A stretch of DNA of 64,000 nt from Saccharothrix tamanrassetensis. GTDB taxonomy: Bacteria; Actinomycetota; Actinomycetes; Mycobacteriales; Pseudonocardiaceae. Position numbers and translations under genes: made by a program. The notes beneath the pieces are model-generated. The model made no database searches and was not told the origin of the DNA. It saw only the letters and a list, made by a program, of their open reading frames with translations. The stretch lies in the NCBI RefSeq assembly GCF_014203665.1, contig NZ_JACHJN010000003.1:62001-126000 (forward strand), given 5' to 3'. Below are positions 37,141 to 46,342 of this stretch, one piece after another; position 1 is the first letter of the stretch; every line of letters begins with the position of its first letter.

Positions 37141-39711
37141 ATGCGAGCACTTCGCCGGTTCACCGTTCGAGCCAGCCTGCCCGAGCCGCTGTCCGCACTG
37201 GGCACGCTCGCCACGAACCTGCGCTGGACGTGGCACCAGCCGACCCAGGACCTGTTCGCCTCGGTCGACCCCGCCCGGTGGGCGGACAGCGGCGACCCGC
37301 TGCGCCTGCTCTCCACGGTCGACCCGGAGCGGCTGGACGCCCTCGCCCGGGACGAGCAGTTCCTCGCGCACACGCGTGCCCTCGCGGACGACCTCACCCG
37401 CTACACCACCGGGCCGCGCTGGTTCCAGCGCCGGCAGGACGAGGTGCAGCAGCGGCGTGAGCACGGCAACTACGACCTGAGCCCGCTGCCGAGCGCCATC
37501 GCCTACTTCTCCATGGAGTTCGGCGTCACCGAGGCCCTGCCCAACTACTCCGGCGGGCTCGGCGTGCTCGCCGGCGACCACCTGAAGGCGGCCTCCGACC
37601 TGGGCGTCCCGCTGATCGCGGTCGGCCTGCTGTACCGGTCGGGCTACTTCCGCCAGGCCCTGTCGCTGGACGGCTGGCAGATCGAGCACTACCCCGTGCT
37701 GGACCCGCGCGGGCTGCCGCTGGAGCTGCTCACCGAGCCCTCCGGCGCCCCGATCCTGGTGCACGTGGCCATGCCGGGCGACCGGGTGCTGCGCGCGAAG
37801 ATCTGGAAGGCGCAGGTCGGCCGCATCCCGCTGCTCCTGCTCGACTCCGACGTGGAGGAGAACGACGAGGACCTGCGCGGCGTCACCGACCGGCTCTACG
37901 GCGGCGACCAGGACCACCGCATCCGGCAGGAGATCCTGGCGGGCATCGGCGGGGTGCGGGCCGTGCGCACGTTCTGCGAGCTCACCGGTCACCCGAGCCC
38001 CGAGGTGTTCCACACCAACGAGGGACACGCGGGCTTCCTCGGCCTCGAACGCATCCGCGAACTGGTGACCGGCGAAGGCCTGGACTTCGACCAGGCGCTG
38101 GCCGCGGTCCGCGCGGGCACCGTGTTCACCACGCACACCCCCGTCCCGGCGGGCATCGACCGGTTCCCGGTCGACCTCGTGCAGCACTACTTCGGCTCCG
38201 AGACGCTGATCCCCGGCGTGAGCACGCAGCGGGTCCTGGCGCTCGGCGCGGAGGAGAACCCCGGCCTGTTCAACATGGCCCACATGGGCCTGCGGCTCGC
38301 CCAGCGCGCGAACGGCGTGTCCAAGCTGCACGGCAAGGTCAGCCGGGACATGTTCCGCGGCCTGTGGCCGGGCTTCGACGTCACCGAGGTGCCGATCGGC
38401 TCGGTCACCAACGGCGTGCACGGCCCGACCTGGGCGGCCACCGAGATGAGCAGGCTGCTCGGCGAGTCCGACGACAGCGGCGTCGGCCTGCGCGGGTTCG
38501 AGCCGGTCACCGACCAGCGGCTCTGGGAGCTGCGCAACGACCTGCGGGGCAAGCTCGTCGACGAGGTGCGCAGGCGGACCCGGCTGTCCTGGCTCCAGCG
38601 CGGCGCGTCGGCCCTCGAACTGGGCTGGACCGACTCGGTGTTCGACCCGGACGTGCTGACCGTCGGCTTCGCCCGCCGGGTGCCCACCTACAAGCGGCTC
38701 ACCCTGATGCTGCGCGACCCGGAACGCCTGCGGGCGATGCTGCTGCACCCGGAGCGCCCGGTGCAGCTGGTCGTCGCGGGCAAGTCGCACCCGGCGGACG
38801 ACGGCGGCAAGGCGCTGATCCAGCAGATCGTGCGGTTCGCGGACGACGCGGGCGTGCGGCACCGGATCGTGTTCCTGCCCGACTACGACATGTCGATGGC
38901 CCGCTACCTGTACTGGGGCTGCGACGTCTGGCTGAACAACCCGATGCGCCCGCTGGAGGCCTGCGGCACGTCCGGCATGAAGTCGGCGCTCAACGGCGGC
39001 CTGAACCTGTCCATCCGGGACGGCTGGTGGGACGAGCTGTACGACGGCAGCAACGGCTGGGCGATCCCCACCGCCGACGGCGTCACCGACCCGACCCGCC
39101 GGGACGACCTGGAGGCCGCCGCCCTCTACGACCTGCTGGGCAGCCAGGTCGCGCCGCTGTTCTACGACCGCGCCGAGCACGGTGTGCCGACCCGCTGGCT
39201 GGCCATGGTCCGGCACACGCTGGCGTCGCTCGGCCCGGCCGTGCAGGCGTCGCGGATGGTGCGCGAGTACGTCGAGAGCCTGTACGCCCCGGCCGCGTCC
39301 TCGGCCGCCTCGGTGGTCGGTGAGGGCTTCCGGGGCGCGAAGGAACTCGCCGCGTACCGGCACCGGTTGCGCGCGGCGTGGACGCGGGTGCGCGTGCTGG
39401 ACTCGGACCTGACGCTCAACGGCTCGACGGCGCCGCTGCTGGGCACGCCGGTGGCGGTGCGCGCGCGGATCGAGCTGGCCGGGCTGGAGCCGTCCGAAGT
39501 GGACGTCCAGGTGGTGCTGGGCAAGGTCGGCGACTCGGACGAGCTGTACGACGTGGTCACGCACACCATGCAGTACTCCGGGAACGGCAACTACGACATC
39601 GAGGTGCCCCTGCCGCACGCCGGGGCCGTCGGCTACACGGTGCGCGTGCTGCCGCGGCACGACCTGCTGGCGTCACCGGCCGAGCTGGGGCGGGTCGTCC
39701 TCGCGGGCTGA
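37141..39711 (+). CDS. glgP: Alpha-glucan phosphorylase (GT35)
   Basis: 856 residues from ATG 37141; an in-frame upstream start at 37102 is less likely. It releases glucose 1-phosphate from glycogen-like glucan using pyridoxal phosphate. An N-terminal DUF3417 domain (about 1-115) precedes the phosphorylase body with YFSMEFGV, HTNEGHAG, TTHTPVPAG and the PLP-lysine region EACGTSGMKSALNGG. This is the shorter archaeal/mycobacterial type. It diverges from the glgE operon, so synthesis and breakdown genes share one control region. Confidence 0.95.
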   Translation: MRALRRFTVRASLPEPLSALGTLATNLRWTWHQPTQDLFASVDPARWADSGDPLRLLSTVDPERLDALARDEQFLAHTRALADDLTRYTTGPRWFQRRQDEVQQRREHGNYDLSPLPSAIAYFSMEFGVTEALPNYSGGLGVLAGDHLKAASDLGVPLIAVGLLYRSGYFRQALSLDGWQIEHYPVLDPRGLPLELLTEPSGAPILVHVAMPGDRVLRAKIWKAQVGRIPLLLLDSDVEENDEDLRGVTDRLYGGDQDHRIRQEILAGIGGVRAVRTFCELTGHPSPEVFHTNEGHAGFLGLERIRELVTGEGLDFDQALAAVRAGTVFTTHTPVPAGIDRFPVDLVQHYFGSETLIPGVSTQRVLALGAEENPGLFNMAHMGLRLAQRANGVSKLHGKVSRDMFRGLWPGFDVTEVPIGSVTNGVHGPTWAATEMSRLLGESDDSGVGLRGFEPVTDQRLWELRNDLRGKLVDEVRRRTRLSWLQRGASALELGWTDSVFDPDVLTVGFARRVPTYKRLTLMLRDPERLRAMLLHPERPVQLVVAGKSHPADDGGKALIQQIVRFADDAGVRHRIVFLPDYDMSMARYLYWGCDVWLNNPMRPLEACGTSGMKSALNGGLNLSIRDGWWDELYDGSNGWAIPTADGVTDPTRRDDLEAAALYDLLGSQVAPLFYDRAEHGVPTRWLAMVRHTLASLGPAVQASRMVREYVESLYAPAASSAASVVGEGFRGAKELAAYRHRLRAAWTRVRVLDSDLTLNGSTAPLLGTPVAVRARIELAGLEPSEVDVQVVLGKVGDSDELYDVVTHTMQYSGNGNYDIEVPLPHAGAVGYTVRVLPRHDLLASPAELGRVVLAG

Positions 39712-39716
39712 CCCAC

Positions 39717-39752
39717 CCGGACGGTTGGGCCCGGACGGTTGGGCCCGGACGG
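39717..39752 (+). repeat. Tandem 14-bp repeat after glgP
   Basis: CCGGACGGTTGGGC occurs twice in tandem (39717-39730, 39731-39744) with a partial third copy, in the 151-bp gap between convergent genes. Confidence 0.75.
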
Positions 39753-39862
39753 ATGGCCATCGGTGTGACCGGCGGCCAGCCGGGCCGTGGTCGGGTGGGC
39801 GGTCGCTGAGCGCGTCCGTCCGGTGACCCGGGCGCCGTCGGAGGGCGTGCGCCGGTGGGCCG

Positions 39863-40978
39863 TCAGCGGATGTCGAGCCGGGCGGTCGTCTCGGCCACGC
39901 GGGGCATCCAGCCGGCCAACTCGTGGGCTTCGACCAGGGTCCGCCGCGCCGCCGCGTTGTCGCCGGACGCCATCTGGGCACGGGCGATGGTGGCCAGCGC
40001 GTCGGCCCGGTCCAAGGCGCTCTCGCTGGTCCGCTTGGCCTGCGTCGCCAGCTCGATGGCCAGCCCGGTGTCGTCCTCCAGCAGGGCGAGCTGGGCCAGC
40101 GTCCCGGTGCAGCGGTACTTCGGGTAACCGAGCTGCAACGCCCCTTCCGAAGCGCGCCGGGCCGCCCCCATGCCCACTTCGAGCGGCAACTGGCCGGCCT
40201 CCATCGCGTTGGCCGTGGAACTGGCCATCTCGGCCATCACGAACGCCATGTCCCGCTGGTCCAGGTCGGTCCGCCCCACCAGCTTGCTGACCGTGTGCAG
40301 CGCCTCGGCGTACCGGGTCCGCATGGTCAGCACGGCGATCTTCGACCCGATCGCCACCAGCAGGTCGGGGTGCGCCGCGACCAGCCGCGAGGCGATCTCT
40401 TCGGCCCGGTCGACGTCGCCGGTGGACAGCGCGTCGGACACCTCGTTGACCATCGGCGTGGCTTCCATCTCGTCCACCACCCGCCCGGTCAGCCGGGGCA
40501 GCCGGAACAGGAACCAGCCGGGCGTGGTCACGCCGGCCCCGCGGCGCGGTACCAGCCCGTTGACCAGCACCGCCGTCCCGGCGACCGCGAGCCCCCGGCC
40601 GAACGGCGACCCGGCGGCGAACGCCCAGCACAGACCGACCACCACGCCGGTCAGCAGCACGGAGACCAGCGAGGTCAGCCACAACCGCCGGCGGACCGGC
40701 GCGCGCACCGACGTGAGCCCGACGGACATGATCAGCGGCACGTTGCGCAACACCACCCGCCGGTGCGGCCGGTTCCAGGTGCGCACCTCGCCACCGACCC
40801 CGATGACGACCGACGACACGCGCACGCGCCACATCGCCGCGCCGACGAGCAGTCCGACCTGCAACAACGCCATGGTGGCCAACAGCCCGCAGACGGCACC
40901 GGCCAGACTGGCCGGCCAGGCCCCCGGCTGCCAGACCACCAGGACGAGGACGACCAGCGCCGTCAGCACCTTCCACAC
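39863..40978 (-). CDS. Membrane protein with C-terminal TPR-like domain, function unknown
   Basis: About 371 residues from GTG 40978 (MWKVLTALVV). The open frame continues to 41089, but that part is encoded by a low-complexity GC repeat, so the later start is preferred. Two or three N-terminal helices (about 3-50), then a basic cytoplasmic stretch (VRTWNRPHRRVVLRNVPL), two more helices (about 108-155) and an alpha-helical TPR-like half (about 190-370). The layout recalls degenerate M50-like/TPR membrane proteins, but no HExxH is present. It converges on glgP. Confidence 0.7.
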   Translation of the reverse strand: MWKVLTALVVLVLVVWQPGAWPASLAGAVCGLLATMALLQVGLLVGAAMWRVRVSSVVIGVGGEVRTWNRPHRRVVLRNVPLIMSVGLTSVRAPVRRRLWLTSLVSVLLTGVVVGLCWAFAAGSPFGRGLAVAGTAVLVNGLVPRRGAGVTTPGWFLFRLPRLTGRVVDEMEATPMVNEVSDALSTGDVDRAEEIASRLVAAHPDLLVAIGSKIAVLTMRTRYAEALHTVSKLVGRTDLDQRDMAFVMAEMASSTANAMEAGQLPLEVGMGAARRASEGALQLGYPKYRCTGTLAQLALLEDDTGLAIELATQAKRTSESALDRADALATIARAQMASGDNAAARRTLVEAHELAGWMPRVAETTARLDIR

Positions 40979-41030
40979 AAACCTGGAGACGCTACCGCCG
41001 AGCCGCCGGTTCCCGGGCCGACCACCGCGA

Positions 41031-41160
41031 TCCCGCCAGGTCGACAACCCGGAGCCCGCCCGCCTGGCCGCCCGCCCGCCTGGCCGCACGCCCGACCGAC
41101 CGCACGCCCGACCGACCGCTCAACCGCCTGACCGCCCGACCCCCTGGCTGCCGGCCGGGG
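41031..41160. repeat. Low-complexity C-rich imperfect tandem repeats
   Basis: The plus strand shows repeats of CCGCCCGCCTGG-like and CCGCACGCCCGACCGA-like units in the gap between the rhodanese gene and the membrane/TPR gene. They keep several frames open and explain the spurious extensions of the neighbouring reading frames. Confidence 0.7.
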
Positions 41161-41205
41161 CGGGCACCGGGGGGTCGGGCTCGGTCGGGCACTGCGCCGA
41201 CGCCC

Positions 41206-41592
41206 CTACGTGACCGCCGGCGTGGCCCCGGCCCGCACCGGCAGCCCGGCCGCCGCGTAACCCCGGAACCCGCCCACCAGGTCGGTGGCGTTCGGCAACC
41301 CGACCCGCTGGAGGTCGCGGGCGGCCAGGCTCGACGCGTACCCCTCGTTGCACAGCACGACCACGGTGGTGTCGACGTCGAACCCCGGGATCCGGTGCTC
41401 CCCGTGCGGGTCCAGCCGCCACTCCAGCACGATCCGCTCGACCGGGACGGAGCCGGGGACCTCCCCTTCCGCGAGCCGGTCGTGATGCGGCCGGATGTCG
41501 ACCACCAGTGCGTCGGGCAGTCCGGCCAGCTCCTCCGGGGTGACCCGGCGGAGGTCCCGGCGGGCCTGTTCGAGAAACGCTTCGGCACTCAC
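41206..41592 (-). CDS. Rhodanese-like sulfurtransferase
   Basis: 128 residues from GTG 41592, overlapping the cysteine dioxygenase stop as GTGA. A single rhodanese domain with VDIRP and the active-site loop VVVLCNEGYASS (Cys81). The CxxGYxS loop is of the kind that transfers sulfane sulfur. Coupling to cysteine dioxygenase suggests handling of sulfur released from cysteine, a pairing I recall from other actinobacteria. Confidence 0.9.
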   Translation of the reverse strand: MSAEAFLEQARRDLRRVTPEELAGLPDALVVDIRPHHDRLAEGEVPGSVPVERIVLEWRLDPHGEHRIPGFDVDTTVVVLCNEGYASSLAARDLQRVGLPNATDLVGGFRGYAAAGLPVRAGATPAVT

Positions 41593-42167
41593 GGCCCCTC
41601 CAGATCGGCGAGCACCCGCAACTGCTCCAACGGCAGCCGCCGGGCGGGCAACGGTGAGATCTCGTGCGGGATGTCGGTCAGGCTCGGGTACTCCCGGGTG
41701 GGCACCAGCGGCGGCGAGTAGGCGTGCACGCTGGCCGCCCCGACCGTCCCCTTGTTGAGCACCTGGTGCGCCCGCCCGGCCCCGAACCCGACCGCCGCCC
41801 CGACGCCGCGGGCGACGGTCTTGACCGGGCCGCCGGGGTACCGGTAGTCCTCGGCCAGCTCCCCGGTCAACACGGTGAACGACCCGGCCGCACCACCGTG
41901 GTCGTGCGGTTCGGTGCCCTGGCCGGGCAACCACGACAGCAACCACAGCTCGACGCCCTCGGTGAGCCCGAGCCGGGCCCACCACCGCTGTTCGGCGTCG
42001 AACTCCAGGATGGACAGCAGGGGGGTGGTCAGCTCACTGGCGACGAACGACGTCAGCTCGCGGAGCTCCCGAGGCGTCCACAGCTCGCGGGACGGGTGGA
42101 GGAGGTCCCGCAACAGCGGGAGGTCCAGGGCGGGGTGTACGTCGGCGTGCGCGAGAACGGAGGTCAA
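41589..42167 (-). CDS. Cysteine dioxygenase (cupin)
   Basis: 192 residues from TTG 42167, chosen because AGGAGC lies 5 bp before it. It oxidises L-cysteine to cysteine sulfinate using non-haem iron. The 3-His iron site is visible: EPHDHGG (His88, His90) and GRAHQV (His134). WLLSWLPGQGTEPHDHGGAAG is typical of bacterial CDO. It heads a two-gene unit with a rhodanese and is preceded by a short cysteine-containing leader ORF, so cysteine-responsive control is likely. Confidence 0.92.
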   Translation of the reverse strand: MTSVLAHADVHPALDLPLLRDLLHPSRELWTPRELRELTSFVASELTTPLLSILEFDAEQRWWARLGLTEGVELWLLSWLPGQGTEPHDHGGAAGSFTVLTGELAEDYRYPGGPVKTVARGVGAAVGFGAGRAHQVLNKGTVGAASVHAYSPPLVPTREYPSLTDIPHEISPLPARRLPLEQLRVLADLEGP

Positions 42168-42478
42168 AGCTGCTCCTGATGGCTACGAAGAGGTACGGGG
42201 TAGCGATCAAGACGCGACGGGGAGCTGAATCACCGCGGACGGACAGTCGCGGTCACACCCAGCCGCCACGTCGCGTCCGGCTACACCCGCACGACGCCAC
42301 GAGGAGCAGGTCGATCGTGCGGTCACACCAGGTCAGCAACGGACGGGCCACGCGGAGATCGTGCCACGCCGGCCCGACCTCCGCACGCCCTCCCACCAGC
42401 CAGGATTGCCTCGGACACCGACTGATCGGCGTCGTCCGGCGCACCTCGGCCGACCGCTCCGCGGTGCCCGTCACGCCC
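42168..42478. other. Leader region between glgX and cysteine dioxygenase
   Basis: 311 bp holding only the short leader ORF (42253-42351, minus) and the untranslated spacer to cysteine dioxygenase. No convincing factor-independent terminator was seen for glgX. Confidence 0.6.
42253..42351 (-). CDS. Putative sulfur/cysteine leader peptide
   Basis: Short ORF of 32 residues from GTG 42351, or 28 from TTG 42339. It contains TWCDRTIDLLLVASCGCSRT, with three Cys in a short span. This resembles, from memory, the actinobacterial 'putative leader peptide' pattern (LTxRxHxDLLRVASAxCxR) found before sulfur and cysteine genes, and it ends 85 bp before the cysteine dioxygenase start on the same strand. 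Ribosome stalling at Cys codons could control the downstream genes. It is short and the start is uncertain; the motif and position are the evidence. Confidence 0.55.
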   Translation of the reverse strand: MARPLLTWCDRTIDLLLVASCGCSRTRRGGWV

Positions 42479-44605
42479 TCAGCCGGCCGACCCCGCGGCC
42501 ATCGGGATGCGGAGCAGCACCAGGGACCGGGGAGCCAGCACGAGCACCTCTCCCGGCAGCAGGTCCGCGGCGTCCTCCGGTGTCCCGTCCGCCGTCGAGG
42601 AGTCGATCACCGGCTCGTACCGGGCCCCGTAGTCCGCCGCCGGCAGGGTGACCGGCAGGTCCTCGCTCCCGGCGTGCAGCAGCAACAACCAGGAGTCGTC
42701 CGACACCAACTCGCCCTCGCGGGTGCGCGACAACGACGTGGACCCGTCGATCCACATCCCGAGGAACCGCCGCCCCTCGTCGAACCAGTCGGTTTCGGCC
42801 ATCTCCTCGCCGTCGGAGCGGAACCACACCAGGTCCGGTGCCCCGGAAGGCGTGGTGCGCCCGTCGAAGAACGCCGGCTGCCGCAGCGCCGGGCTGTCCG
42901 CCCGCACGCCGATCACCCGCCGGGCGAACGCCAGCATGGACTGCCCCTCGTCGGAGAGCTCCCAGTCCACCCACGAGGTCTCGTCGTCCAGGCAGTAGGC
43001 GTTGTTGTTCCCGCCCTGGGTCCGCCACATCTCGTCCCCGGCGGTGAGCATCGGCGTCCCGGTGGACAGCAGCAGCGTCGCCAGCAGGTTGCGGGCCTGC
43101 CGCGCCCGCAACGCCAGCACCCCGGGTTCCGCGGTCTCGCCCTCGACGCCGCAGTTCCACGACCGGTTGTCGTCGGTCCCGTCGCGGTTGTCCTCGCCGT
43201 TGGCCTCGTTGTGCTTGTCGTTGTAGGACACCAGGTCCCGCAGCGTGAACCCGTCGTGCGCGGTCACGAAGTTGATCGACTGCCAAGGCCGCCGCAGGTC
43301 GTCCGCGTACAGGTCGGACGACCCGGACAACCGGTAGGCCAGGTCCCGCACCCCGGTGTGCCCGCGCCAGAAGTCCCGGACGGTGTCCCGGTACCGGCCG
43401 TTCCACTCCGCCCACTGCACGCCGAAGTCGCCGACCCGGTACCCGTCCCCGGTGGCGTCCCACGGCTCGGCGATCAGCTTGCACCGCGACAGCACCGGGT
43501 CCGAGGTGATCGCCGTCAACATCGCCGAGGCGCGGTCGAACCGGCCGCCGCCGGGCCGCCCCAGCGTCGAGGCCAGGTCGAACCGGAAGCCGTCCACCCC
43601 CATCTCGGTGGCCCAGTACCGCAGGGAGTCGGTCACCATCCGCACCACCTGCGGCGACCCGGCCTCCAGCGTGTTGCCGCACCCGGTGATGTCCAGCGTG
43701 CCGCCACCCTCGATGTGCAGGTAGTAGCCCGGCGCGTCGAACCCGCGGTAGGACAGCGTCGGACCTTCCGGCCCGCCCTCGCAGGTGTGGTTGAACACCA
43801 CGTCCAGCAGCACCTCGATGCCCGCCCCGTGCATCGCGGCGACCATCGTCCGGAACTCCTCCACCTCCCGCCCCGGTTCGCTCGCGTAGCCGGGGTGCGG
43901 CGCGAAGTAGCTCAGCGGCGAGTAGCCCCAGTAGTTGTGCCGCCCGCCGCGGATCAGCGCGGGCTCGTCCAGGAACGCGTGCACCGGCAGCAGTTCGACC
44001 GACGTCACCCCCAACCGCACCAGGTGGTCGATCACCGCCGGGTGGGCCAGCCCCAGGTAGGTGCCGCGCAGGTGCGGCGGCACCCCGGGGTGCCGCCGGG
44101 TGAAGCCCCGCACGTGCAGCTCGTAGACCACCGCTTCCTCGAACGGCACCTCGGGCTTCACGCCCGTGTCCGACCCGCCCGGCGACGTCACCACGGACAG
44201 CGGCACCCAGCCCAGCGAGTCCACCGGCGAGGGCGCGCCCAGCATCGGGTCGTCCACGTACCCCAGTGCCGACTCCAGGTCTGTCAAGGTGCCGGTGATC
44301 TGCCTCGCATAGGGGTCCACCAACAGCTTCGCCGGGTTGCAGCGCAGCCCCCGCGACGGGTCGTACGGCCCGTGCACCCGGTAGCCGTAGCGCTGGCCCG
44401 ATGTGATGCCGGGCACTGTCCCGTGCCACACACCGAACGTCCGCTCGGTCAGCTCGATCCGTTCCTCCGTTCCGTCTTCGCTGATCAGGCACACCTCGAC
44501 CGCCTCGGCGGGCGCGGCGGACACGGCGAAGCGCACCCCACCGGCCTCCGGGTGGGCGCCCAGCGGAAAGGGTCGGCCTGCGAGCAGGGAACCGTCGACA
44601 GCCAT
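42479..44605 (-). CDS. glgX: Glycogen debranching enzyme (GH13, isoamylase type)
   Basis: 708 residues from ATG 44605. It hydrolyses alpha-1,6 branches of phosphorylase-trimmed glucan. CBM48 domain at the N terminus (PFPLGAHPEAGGVRFAVSA), then the barrel with nucleophile Asp343 (GFRFDLAST), acid Glu380 (LIAEPWDA) and Asp451 (VTAHDGFTL), and the GlgX-typical YNDKHNEANGEDNRDG. The frame remains open upstream into the divergent ABC gene's leader, but this start aligns with the family. It works with GlgP to degrade the glucan built by GlgE/GlgB. Confidence 0.94.
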   Translation of the reverse strand: MAVDGSLLAGRPFPLGAHPEAGGVRFAVSAAPAEAVEVCLISEDGTEERIELTERTFGVWHGTVPGITSGQRYGYRVHGPYDPSRGLRCNPAKLLVDPYARQITGTLTDLESALGYVDDPMLGAPSPVDSLGWVPLSVVTSPGGSDTGVKPEVPFEEAVVYELHVRGFTRRHPGVPPHLRGTYLGLAHPAVIDHLVRLGVTSVELLPVHAFLDEPALIRGGRHNYWGYSPLSYFAPHPGYASEPGREVEEFRTMVAAMHGAGIEVLLDVVFNHTCEGGPEGPTLSYRGFDAPGYYLHIEGGGTLDITGCGNTLEAGSPQVVRMVTDSLRYWATEMGVDGFRFDLASTLGRPGGGRFDRASAMLTAITSDPVLSRCKLIAEPWDATGDGYRVGDFGVQWAEWNGRYRDTVRDFWRGHTGVRDLAYRLSGSSDLYADDLRRPWQSINFVTAHDGFTLRDLVSYNDKHNEANGEDNRDGTDDNRSWNCGVEGETAEPGVLALRARQARNLLATLLLSTGTPMLTAGDEMWRTQGGNNNAYCLDDETSWVDWELSDEGQSMLAFARRVIGVRADSPALRQPAFFDGRTTPSGAPDLVWFRSDGEEMAETDWFDEGRRFLGMWIDGSTSLSRTREGELVSDDSWLLLLHAGSEDLPVTLPAADYGARYEPVIDSSTADGTPEDAADLLPGEVLVLAPRSLVLLRIPMAAGSAG

Positions 44606-44721
44606 ACCGGGGATCTTCCCAGCATCCGCGCACGGGGTGGGGATGAGCGACCTGCCGCCCCCGCGCGTCGGGCGTTGCACGACAATGGCCACGGCGAGGC
44701 GTCGACGGGGCGAGGGCAGGC

Positions 44722-45525
44722 GTGGAAAACGAAGATCTGGTCATCCACATGCAGGGTGTTTCGGTTCGACGGGGCAAGACCACGCTGGTCGGGGACGTCG
44801 ACTGGAGCGTGGAGCTGGACGAGCGCTGGGTGGTGCTCGGCCCGAACGGGGCGGGCAAGACCACGCTGCTGCGGCTCGCCGGGGCCGAGCTGCACCCCAC
44901 CAAGGGCCTGCTGCACCTGCTGGGCGAGCGCATCGGCAAGACCGACGTCTTCGAGCTGCGTCCCCGCATCGGACTGTGCTCGGCCGCGCTGAGCGGTCGC
45001 ATCCCGCCCGACGAGAAGGTCGGCGACCTCGTGGTGAGCGCCGGCTACGCCGTGCTGGGCCGCTGGCGCGAGGAGTACGACCGGCTGGACACCAAGCGCG
45101 CCCTGGCGCTGCTCGGCCAGCTCGGCATCGAACACCTGGCCGACCGCACCTACGGCACCCTGTCCGAGGGCGAGCGCAAGCGCACCCTGATCGCGCGGGC
45201 GCTGATGACCGACCCCGAGGTGCTGCTGCTGGACGAGCCGGCCGCGGGGCTCGACCTGGGTGGGCGCGAGGACCTGGTGGCCCGGCTCTCGGAGCTCGCC
45301 CTGGACCCGGACGCGCCGGCCACGGTGCTGGTCACGCACCACGTGGAGGAGATCCCGCCGGGCTTCACGCACGCGCTGCTGCTGCGCGAGGGCGCGATCG
45401 TCGCGCAGGGGCTGCTGGACGACGTGCTCACCGAGGAGAACCTGTCCAAGACGTTCGACCAGCCCCTGGAGCTGCAGAAGGCCGGCGACCGGTACTTCGC
45501 GCGGCGCAAAGCTACCCAGGGGTAA
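44722..45525 (+). CDS. ABC transporter ATP-binding protein
   Basis: 267 residues from GTG 44722. Walker A GPNGAGKTT (40-48), signature LSEGERKRT, Walker B VLLLDEPAAGLDL and switch VTHHVEEIP. The LSEGE signature and PPGFTHALLLREG are of the YlmA/ModF-like branch. No permease gene adjoins. In mycobacteria the apparent orthologue (Rv3041c) is also near an enoyl-CoA hydratase and methyltransferases. Its stop TAA lies within the operator-like motif that precedes the hydratase. Confidence 0.88.
   Translation: MENEDLVIHMQGVSVRRGKTTLVGDVDWSVELDERWVVLGPNGAGKTTLLRLAGAELHPTKGLLHLLGERIGKTDVFELRPRIGLCSAALSGRIPPDEKVGDLVVSAGYAVLGRWREEYDRLDTKRALALLGQLGIEHLADRTYGTLSEGERKRTLIARALMTDPEVLLLDEPAAGLDLGGREDLVARLSELALDPDAPATVLVTHHVEEIPPGFTHALLLREGAIVAQGLLDDVLTEENLSKTFDQPLELQKAGDRYFARRKATQG
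45513..45524. promoter_or_regulatory. Variant of the shared 12-bp operator-like motif, before the hydratase
   Basis: TACCCAGGGGTA has the same TACY....GGTA frame as the exact 12-mer TACTCGCGGGTA found at 54312 and 58175, differing at three positions, and lies 38 bp before the hydratase GTG. Its regulatory role is inferred from the shared form. Confidence 0.35.
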
Positions 45526-45562
45526 CCTGCGAGGCGCTACCGACGGAGGTCGAGGAGGACCT

Positions 45563-46342
45563 GTGGGTGAGTTCGTGAAGCTCGAAGTCGAGGACGGCAT
45601 CGGCACCATCCGGCTGGACCGCCCGCCGATGAACGCGCTGAACCGGCAGGTCCAGGAGGAGATCCGGGCGGCCGCGCTGGAGGCGGCGCAGCGCGACGAC
45701 GTGTACTCCGTCATCGTCTACGGCGGTCCGAAGGTGTTCGCGGCGGGCGCGGACATCAAGGAGATGGCCGAGCTGACCTACGCCGAGATGGCGGCCCGCG
45801 CCGGGTCGTTCCAGTCCGCGCTGCGCACCGTGGAGGAGATCCCCAAGCCCACGGTCGCCGCCGTCACCGGCTACGCGCTGGGCGGCGGGTTCGAGCTGGC
45901 GCTGTGCGCGGACCGCCGCATCGCGGGCGACAACGCCAAGGTGGGCCAGCCGGAGATCCTGCTCGGCGTCATCCCCGGCATGGGCGGCACCCAGCGGCTG
46001 CCCCGCCTGATCGGCCCGTCCCGCGCGAAGGACCTGATCTACACCGGCCGGTTCGTGGGCGCCGAGGAAGCGCTGCGGATCGGCATGGTGGACGAGGTCG
46101 TCGCCCCGGACGACGTGTACGGGGCCGCCAGGCGCTGGGCCGGGCAGTTCGTCAACGGCCCGGTGCGCGCGTACGCCGCCGCGAAGGCCGCCATCGACGG
46201 CGGCCTGGACACCGACCTGGGCAGCGGCCTGAAGCTGGAGAGCCAGCTGTTCGCGGCCATGTTCGCCACCGAGGACCAGAAGGCCGGCATGGCGTCGTTC
46301 ATCGAGAACGGACCGGGGAAGGCGGAGTTCAGTGGCCGCTGA
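45563..46342 (+). CDS. Enoyl-CoA hydratase/isomerase (crotonase)
   Basis: 259 residues from GTG 45563 after GGAGGAC. Oxyanion-hole segments FAAGADIKEM and ALGGGFELALCAD, and the catalytic-Glu region PEILLGVIPGMGGTQRL, identify a hydratase of beta-oxidation type. In the mycobacterial neighbourhood this position is held by echA17. Its stop overlaps the methyltransferase start by 11 nt. Acyl chain preference cannot be read. Confidence 0.92.
   Translation: MGEFVKLEVEDGIGTIRLDRPPMNALNRQVQEEIRAAALEAAQRDDVYSVIVYGGPKVFAAGADIKEMAELTYAEMAARAGSFQSALRTVEEIPKPTVAAVTGYALGGGFELALCADRRIAGDNAKVGQPEILLGVIPGMGGTQRLPRLIGPSRAKDLIYTGRFVGAEEALRIGMVDEVVAPDDVYGAARRWAGQFVNGPVRAYAAAKAAIDGGLDTDLGSGLKLESQLFAAMFATEDQKAGMASFIENGPGKAEFSGR

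Noticed and set aside
42168-42252. Terminator/anti-terminator pair between the leader ORF and cysteine dioxygenase
   Set aside because: Only a weak 5-bp stem (GCTAC/GTAGC) was found by eye, which is not enough to claim an attenuator hairpin.
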